In this document: piece by piece, positions 16,203 to 20,784 of the stretch
Layout: every line of letters begins with the position of its first letter
How positions within the stretch are numbered: the first letter of the stretch is position 1
NCBI GenBank assembly: GCA_014730235.1
Contig: WJIO01000270.1
Location: 1-20,784 of the forward strand
DNA length: 20,784 nt
Source: Candidatus Poribacteria bacterium
GTDB taxonomy: Bacteria > Poribacteria > DTPJ01 > WJIO01
Direction of reading: 5' to 3'
Translations under genes and position numbers: made by a program
The notes under the pieces: generated by a model
Databases searched by the model: none
Seen by the model: the letters and a program-made list of their open reading frames with translations, nothing else
Told to the model about the DNA's origin: nothing

Positions 16203-16219
16203 CATCTTTTAACTATTAC
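16203..16219 (+). repeat. Possible remnant of a family B end
   Basis: CATCTTTTAACTATTAC matches the right end of family B (CATTTTTTAACGATTAC) at 15 of 17 positions. No left end or interior is visible, and the sequence is A/T rich, so chance similarity is possible. Confidence 0.3.
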
Positions 16220-16237
16220 ACTGCAGGAAAATTTAGT

Positions 16238-17497
16238 ATGTATTTAGCTTATGAAAAAAGTATATCAAAAGATGCAAAGACTATTATAATCTGCCTGATA
16301 TTTGCATTATTTCTGGTTAATTCAATATCATATGCTGATGACTGGCCTCAATGGCGAGGGCCAAATTATAACGGTATATCAAAAGAAACCCATTGGAATT
16401 ATAAATGGTCTCAGGAGAATCCAAAAATATTGTGGAGTAAATCTCTGGGATTTGGATACTCCTCATTTACAGTAAGTGAAGGTCGTTTATATACAATGGG
16501 AAATAAATATAATACTGACACAGTATATTGTCTTAATGCTGAAACAGGAGAAACTATATGGGATTATTCATATAAATGCCGCCAGGGAAGCTGGAAAGGT
16601 CCGAGAATCGCGCCTACTATAGATGATGGCAAAGCATATGTTATGAGCAGAGAAGGTCAGTTTTTTTGTCTTAATGCGGCATCCGGTGAATTGTTGTGGT
16701 CTGAAAACCTGAAAAAGAAATATAAAGCAAAGATACCAAATCACGGTCTTGCCTGTCATCCTTTTATTGTAAATGATATGGTAATTGTGGAAATCGGCGC
16801 GAAGGATGGATCAATACTGGCTTTGGATAAAAATAATGGTAAATTGATATGGCAGTCAGGTTCGGAAAAGCCCGGATACTCAACGCCTATGTTATATCGC
16901 TTAAAAGACAAAGAATACATGGTAGTATTTACAGGAACTGCTGTATTAGGTATGAATCCGGCTGATGGAAAGCAACTCTGGCGTTATGAATGGAAAACAC
17001 CTTATGAATGTTCTATCGCTACACCTATTGTTGATAAGCGTAAGATATTTGTGTCGGCTGGTTATAATATGGGTGGCGCATTGTTCTATATAACAGATGC
17101 AAATAAACCTGAGGTTGTATGGAAAAACATGGAGATGGCAAACCACATGAACCCGTGTATTCCCTGGAAGGGGAATCTATATGGTTTTCACGGCGCACCC
17201 AAGCATAATAATGATAAAGGACAGCTTCGGTGTCTGGATTTTAACACCGGCGAAGTTATGTGGAAACAGGACGGTCTTGGAAAAGGATCATTAACCATGG
17301 CTGACGGCAAGCTTATAATATTAACAGAAGATGGTGAACTGGTAATAGCAGAAGCATCTCAACATGAATTTAAAGAACTTGCCAGGACAAAAGTGCTGTA
17401 CGGCACATGCTGGACTGTTCCTGTTATATCCAATGGTAAGATATATTGTAGAAACCATGAGGGTCAAATGATTTGTGTGGATGTAAGTCGAGGGTAA
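16238..17497 (+). CDS. Exported PQQ-type beta-propeller repeat protein
   Basis: The 419 residues begin with a signal peptide (hydrophobic 15-28, likely cleavage near SYA-DD at 33/34). The mature N-terminus, WPQWRGPNYNGIS (36-48), is the hallmark of the abundant WPQWRGP-type propeller proteins of Planctomycetota and Verrucomicrobiota. Blades are visible as LNAETGETIWDY, LNAASGELLWSE, LDKNNGKLIWQS, MNPADGKQLWRY and LDFNTGEVMWKQ, ending with NGKIYCRNHEGQMICVD. This is one complete propeller and no other domain. The fold is shared with quinoprotein dehydrogenases and BamB, but nothing here identifies a quinone-binding site or catalysis. An AGGAA ribosome site lies eight bases before the ATG. The glycosyltransferase gene starts seven bases after the stop, so the two are probably co-transcribed. 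Confidence 0.88.
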   Translation: MYLAYEKSISKDAKTIIICLIFALFLVNSISYADDWPQWRGPNYNGISKETHWNYKWSQENPKILWSKSLGFGYSSFTVSEGRLYTMGNKYNTDTVYCLNAETGETIWDYSYKCRQGSWKGPRIAPTIDDGKAYVMSREGQFFCLNAASGELLWSENLKKKYKAKIPNHGLACHPFIVNDMVIVEIGAKDGSILALDKNNGKLIWQSGSEKPGYSTPMLYRLKDKEYMVVFTGTAVLGMNPADGKQLWRYEWKTPYECSIATPIVDKRKIFVSAGYNMGGALFYITDANKPEVVWKNMEMANHMNPCIPWKGNLYGFHGAPKHNNDKGQLRCLDFNTGEVMWKQDGLGKGSLTMADGKLIILTEDGELVIAEASQHEFKELARTKVLYGTCWTVPVISNGKIYCRNHEGQMICVDVSRG

Positions 17498-17504
17498 GAA
17501 TAAA

Positions 17505-18797
17505 ATGAAAATTGTTCATATTGTTCCTGGTGCTGGTAATACTTTTTATTGTGAGAACTGCCTTCGGGATAACGGAAGAGCCAGAATTCTCAGGCAGATG
17601 GGGCATGATGTTATAGCCATACCCATGTATCTGCCTATACTCACAGATGAGGCCAATCAGACTACCGATACACCTCTATTTTTCGGCGGTATAAATGTCT
17701 ATCTTCAGCAGAAATTTTCCATATTTCGTAAAACTCCCCGATGGTTGGATAAGCTTTTTGACTCTCCCAAACTTCTGGGTATGGTGGCTGATAAATCGGG
17801 TATGACGGATCCTGTGGAACTGGCAGAAATGACCTTATCCATGCTGAAAGGCGAAGAAGGTAACCAGGTGAAGGAACTTGAGCGGTTAGTGGCATGGTTG
17901 GCAAAAGAAGAAAAGCCTGATGTGGTTCATCTGTCAAACGCGCTCCTTATCGGGATAGCAAGGCGCATAAAGCAGGAACTGAATGTTCCTGTTTTCTGTT
18001 CACTTCAGGATGAAGATATATGGATAGATCCGATCCCCGAACCTTATCAGCAGACTATATGGGACACTCTATCAGAAAGGGCTGCCGAACTTGATGGTTT
18101 TATATCCGTCAGTGAGTATTTTAAAAACTTCATGTCCCAACGGGCTAGAATACCTGCTGAACGAATACACGTTGTATATAATGGCCTTAATATGGAAGGA
18201 TATGTTGAATCTGAACTCCCTACAAATCCACCTGTTATTGGTTTTTTGGAAAGACAGTGTCGAGAAAAGGGGCTTGGTGAACTGGTAAAAGCATTTATTG
18301 AAATCAGGAAAAGAGGTCGCCTGAAAGATTTAAAGCTAAAGATAATGGGAGGAAAGACAGCCGAGGATAAACGTCTTATAAATGAACTCCAAGAAATCTT
18401 AAAAGGGGAAAATCTATCAAATGATGTGGAATTCCTGCCAAACCCAAGCCGTGAAGAAAAGATGGAATTTTTGAAATCCATCACTGTTATGTCCGTACCG
18501 GCTGTTCACCAGGAGGCCTTTGGTCTCTACATAATCGAAGCCCTGGCAATGGGTGTTCCTGTGGTTGTGCCGAAACACGGCGCATTTTCCGAACTACTGA
18601 GCATTACAGGGGGAGGTTTTTTGTGCGAGCCAAACAGTATTGAATCCCTGGCTGATTCTATCGAATCCCTGTTGCTAGAACCGGAACATGCGGTGGAACT
18701 TGGTAGGCGAGGACGAAAAATTGTTACAGACAGATTTACAGTTGAGAAAATGGCCATAGGGTTTCTTAATGTACTGGAAACGGTGGTAGATAAATAA
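17505..18797 (+). CDS. Glycosyltransferase, GT4-type (GT-B fold)
   Basis: The 430-residue protein has the two Rossmann-like domains of GT-B retaining glycosyltransferases. The N-terminal part begins MKIVHIVPGAGNTFYCENCLRDNG, with ILRQMGHDVIAIPMYLP, and includes DVVHLSNALL (139-148). The C-terminal donor domain has VVYNGLNM (223-230), a rather unusual GFLERQCREKGL (246-257) where the typical family reads GRL..KG, and the EX7E motif E337-E345 in EAFGLYIIEALAMGVPVV. No membrane segment or signal peptide is present, so it acts in the cytoplasm or at the inner membrane face. The sugar donor and acceptor are unknown. It is seven bases downstream of the exported propeller gene, with GAGGG about ten bases before the ATG. 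Confidence 0.9.
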   Translation: MKIVHIVPGAGNTFYCENCLRDNGRARILRQMGHDVIAIPMYLPILTDEANQTTDTPLFFGGINVYLQQKFSIFRKTPRWLDKLFDSPKLLGMVADKSGMTDPVELAEMTLSMLKGEEGNQVKELERLVAWLAKEEKPDVVHLSNALLIGIARRIKQELNVPVFCSLQDEDIWIDPIPEPYQQTIWDTLSERAAELDGFISVSEYFKNFMSQRARIPAERIHVVYNGLNMEGYVESELPTNPPVIGFLERQCREKGLGELVKAFIEIRKRGRLKDLKLKIMGGKTAEDKRLINELQEILKGENLSNDVEFLPNPSREEKMEFLKSITVMSVPAVHQEAFGLYIIEALAMGVPVVVPKHGAFSELLSITGGGFLCEPNSIESLADSIESLLLEPEHAVELGRRGRKIVTDRFTVEKMAIGFLNVLETVVDK

Positions 18798-18809
18798 GGC
18801 TTTCTCGAC

Positions 18810-18837
18810 TTGAGTTTGGAAATGCAAAAAATATATT
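18810..18837 (+). promoter_or_regulatory. Predicted promoter of pdxA
   Basis: TTGAGT (18810-18815) is followed after 16 bases by TATATT (18832-18837), just after the glycosyltransferase stop. A transcript from it would start inside the family A half copy, so the repeat would form most of the pdxA leader. Confidence 0.4.
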
Positions 18838-18840
18838 CTT

Positions 18841-18920
18841 TTTTCATTCCTGACTTCGCAGTAATGACAAGCTGAGAGGATTTTCAATTATTACCCCACT
18901 AAACCCGGAAGAACCAGAAA
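18841..18920 (+). repeat. Family A element, right half copy
   Basis: It matches the right half of the full element: a degenerate core hairpin (TCATTCCTGACTTCGCAGTA...), the right arm AAGCTGAGAGGATTTTCAAT, and the terminal repeat CCACTAAACCCGGAAGAACC ending at 18915. The left half is missing here. The stem has several mismatches, so this copy looks older than the one at 10044-10180. Confidence 0.83.
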
Positions 18921-18942
18921 TAATACGAGGTAGCTTTTTAAT

Positions 18943-19965
18943 ATGAATAAACGTCCATTAATAGGTATTAGTGCAGGTGATCCTGCGGGAATAGGCCCAG
19001 AAATTATAGCAAAAGCCTTGTCACGCAAGGAGATATATGATATATGCCAACCTTTAGTGATTTCTGACTTTGGTCTTATGGAAGATGCTCTGAGAATTGC
19101 CAATGTTGATCTTAAACTAAACAGAATTTCAGAACCATCCGAAGGGCGTTATGAATTCTGGCGTATAGATGTTCTGGATATGAAAAACGTGGATATGTCA
19201 AAGCTGGTCTACAAGAAGATAGCACCAGAAAATGGTAAAGCGGCTTTTGAATATATAAAGAAGTTAATTGAACTGGCCCTAGACTGTGAAATTGATGCTA
19301 CGGTTACAGCCCCAATTCATAAAGGAGCCCTGAATGCTGCTGGTTTTCATTATGCCGGTCATACGGAAATATATGCGGAACTAACCGGAACAGAAAATTA
19401 CGGGATGCTGCTGGCTGACGATAACTTAAGAATTATACATGTAACAACCCATGTACCCCTGCGAAAAGCCCTGGATATGATTACAAAGGATAGAATACTT
19501 CGCAATATAAGACTGGTAAGGGATATGCTGGAAAAGCTTGGAATAAAAGATTACACTATAGCTGCGGCTGGATTGAATCCCCATGCTGGTGAAGGTGGAC
19601 TGTTCGGCCATGAGGAAATCAAAGAAATTATACCGGCAGTAGAATCTGCAAAGGTAGAAGGTATAAATGTTGTAGGGCCTATACCAACTGATACTATATT
19701 CAGCCGGGCCCGGGGCGGCGAATTTGACGCGGTGGTGGCTATGTACCACGATCAGGGACATATAGCTATGAAAACCGCAGGATTTATTTATAATAACAAA
19801 TCAGGAAAATGGTCATCCATATCCGGTGTTAATGTTACCCTGGGACTGCCTATAATAAGGACATCGGTGGATCACGGTGTGGCTTTTGATAAGGCCGGGG
19901 ACGGCAAGGCCAATCCCCAAAGCATGATCCAGGCTATTAAAATGGCTGTCAATTTAGCAAAGTAA
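18943..19965 (+). CDS. pdxA: 4-hydroxythreonine-4-phosphate dehydrogenase family (PdxA/PdxA2)
   Basis: PdxA oxidises 4-phosphohydroxy-L-threonine with NAD+ in vitamin B6 synthesis. The 340 residues are full length. Visible motifs are ISAGDPAGIGPEI (9-21), VTAPIHKGALNAAGFHYAGHTE (121-142), HVTTHVPLR with H170, GLNPHAGEGG with H214 and MYHDQGH with H269. The three His residues match the known metal ligands. VTLGLPIIRTSVDHGVAFD near the C-terminus is also conserved. PdxA2-type enzymes, which act on D-threonate or D-erythronate 4-phosphate in sugar-acid catabolism, share these motifs. No pdxJ or four-carbon acid kinase gene is adjacent to decide between them. The ATG has only a distant GAGG, about 12 bases upstream. 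The stop lies 24 bases from that of the convergent oxidoreductase gene; no terminator hairpin was seen between them. Confidence 0.88.
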   Translation: MNKRPLIGISAGDPAGIGPEIIAKALSRKEIYDICQPLVISDFGLMEDALRIANVDLKLNRISEPSEGRYEFWRIDVLDMKNVDMSKLVYKKIAPENGKAAFEYIKKLIELALDCEIDATVTAPIHKGALNAAGFHYAGHTEIYAELTGTENYGMLLADDNLRIIHVTTHVPLRKALDMITKDRILRNIRLVRDMLEKLGIKDYTIAAAGLNPHAGEGGLFGHEEIKEIIPAVESAKVEGINVVGPIPTDTIFSRARGGEFDAVVAMYHDQGHIAMKTAGFIYNNKSGKWSSISGVNVTLGLPIIRTSVDHGVAFDKAGDGKANPQSMIQAIKMAVNLAK

Positions 19966-19989
19966 GTACGGGTGGACTACATACTATTA

Positions 19990-20784
19990 TTAATCCTTGA
20001 TCTTTTCTGTAATCTCACCAGTTTCGGTGTTTTTAAGTATAACCTTTGCCCGGCCATCAGGCAGCTTTTCCTCTTTTAATAGCTCGTAACCTTCTTCTAC
20101 CTCAACAGGGGATTTTCTGTTGCTCTGAACAGATTCTAATCCTCGCCAGATGTCCAGTTTAACTGGCTCCCAGACCCTGGTTTTTGCAGAGCGATAACAA
20201 GCATCTATTATTGCATTGACGATATAACCATCATAAAAGGTTTCCATAGGCTCAGTGCCTTTATCCAGGGCATCGAAGACATCAATGAACATGTGGGTAT
20301 AACCAAGCTCGTTTACTTCATCACCAACAGGGAAAAGCCAACCTGTTTCAGTTTCGGCTTTTTCTGCCACATATCCCCCCTGGCCTACATTTGTAAACAT
20401 CTGGAAACCGGTTCTAAGGAAATGATCCAGCCATATAGTACCTTCTGTGCCGGCAACTTCATCTCTCAGGTCCATACCTCCGCGAAATGCCCAGCTAACC
20501 TCGATCTGTCCTATTGAGTCATTCTCAAATCTGATGAGGGCAATGCCATGATCTTCGCCGCTAATGTTATGAGCGAGGGTATCAGCCCAGCACATGACTT
20601 CAACGGGCTTTATGTCTTTTCCAATAAAGTTTCGGATAATTTCAGCGCAGTGACAGCCCATGTCAATAATTGCACCTCCACCGGCTTTTTCCATATCCCA
20701 AAACCACGCGCTGTGGGGACCTGGATGAGTTTCACGAGAGCGAACCCAGAGTATTTTGCCCAGAGCACCGGCTTTAACTGAGTC
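19990..20784 (-). CDS. Gfo/Idh/MocA-family oxidoreductase, C-terminal part (5' end outside window)
   Basis: The frame runs through the right window edge, with 264 codons visible. Upstream of the internal ATG at 20694 it continues in frame as ...[23 protein letters not shown], which belongs to the family, so the true start and the N-terminal NAD(P)-binding Rossmann domain lie outside. The visible part is the alpha/beta substrate domain: [24 protein letters not shown] carries the characteristic GGGxxxDxGxH motif with the likely catalytic His, followed by beta-sheet segments such as [21 protein letters not shown] and [12 protein letters not shown], and the C-terminal [21 protein letters not shown]. 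Members oxidise or reduce sugars, inositols and related compounds; this fragment does not reveal the substrate. It converges with pdxA. Confidence 0.88.
   Translation of the reverse strand, partial: DSVKAGALGKILWVRSRETHPGPHSAWFWDMEKAGGGAIIDMGCHCAEIIRNFIGKDIKPVEVMCWADTLAHNISGEDHGIALIRFENDSIGQIEVSWAFRGGMDLRDEVAGTEGTIWLDHFLRTGFQMFTNVGQGGYVAEKAETETGWLFPVGDEVNELGYTHMFIDVFDALDKGTEPMETFYDGYIVNAIIDACYRSAKTRVWEPVKLDIWRGLESVQSNRKSPVEVEEGYELLKEEKLPDGRAKVILKNTETGEITEKIKD

Noticed and set aside
11379-17497. Two propeller proteins considered as PQQ-dependent dehydrogenases
   Set aside because: No quinone-binding or catalytic motifs were seen; the repeats only show the fold.

Overview
The window is a protein-dense bacterial chromosome segment with AT-leaning codon use, 14 clear protein genes (the two at the edges are incomplete) and one small broken gene. 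No rRNA, tRNA or CRISPR array was seen. Four traits together suggest a Planctomycetota or related PVC/environmental lineage: exported PQQ-type beta-propeller proteins (one starting with the WPQWRGP signature, one fused to a methyltransferase-like domain), a Gfo/Idh/MocA oxidoreductase, a membrane pyrophosphatase, and intergenic spaces filled with short palindromic repeats. This placement comes from family knowledge and is moderate at best.

Layout. 1-429 (+) is the receiver tail of a probable hybrid histidine kinase. It converges, five bases apart, on nadB (435-2078, -). Next on the minus strand is hppA, a K+-dependent-type membrane pyrophosphatase (2178-4547/4574), with its own promoter and a strong terminator. 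From about 9970 down to 4842 runs a minus-strand gene series: hps-rraA fusion, a small frameshifted gene, panE, glyA and folC. Its theme is one-carbon, folate and pantothenate metabolism: formaldehyde fixation by Hps, methylene-tetrahydrofolate from GlyA, folate polyglutamylation by FolC, and reduction of ketopantoate, a product made with methylene-tetrahydrofolate.

From 10259 the plus strand carries an amidohydrolase, a secreted methyltransferase-like/PQQ-propeller fusion (1062 aa), a B12-binding-type radical SAM protein, a second secreted PQQ-propeller protein, a GT4 glycosyltransferase and pdxA. A partial Gfo/Idh/MocA oxidoreductase enters from the right edge on the minus strand.

The most unusual layer is between the genes. 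Two families of small inverted-repeat elements occupy most spacers from 10040 to 18920. Family A (137 bp at full length) has 29-bp terminal repeats around a 12-bp-stem hairpin. It occurs as one full copy, one internally deleted copy with a near-perfect 8-bp flanking duplication, and three half copies. Two of the half copies are a left half and a right half in matching orientation, bracketing the PQQ-protein and glycosyltransferase genes like the ends of one split element. Family B (89 and 121 bp) begins and ends with TAATCGTTAAAAA-type ends and lies in opposite orientations on either side of the 1062-aa fusion gene. One B copy supplies that gene's stop codon. The other begins directly after the amidohydrolase stop and carries an extra hairpin resembling the core of family A.
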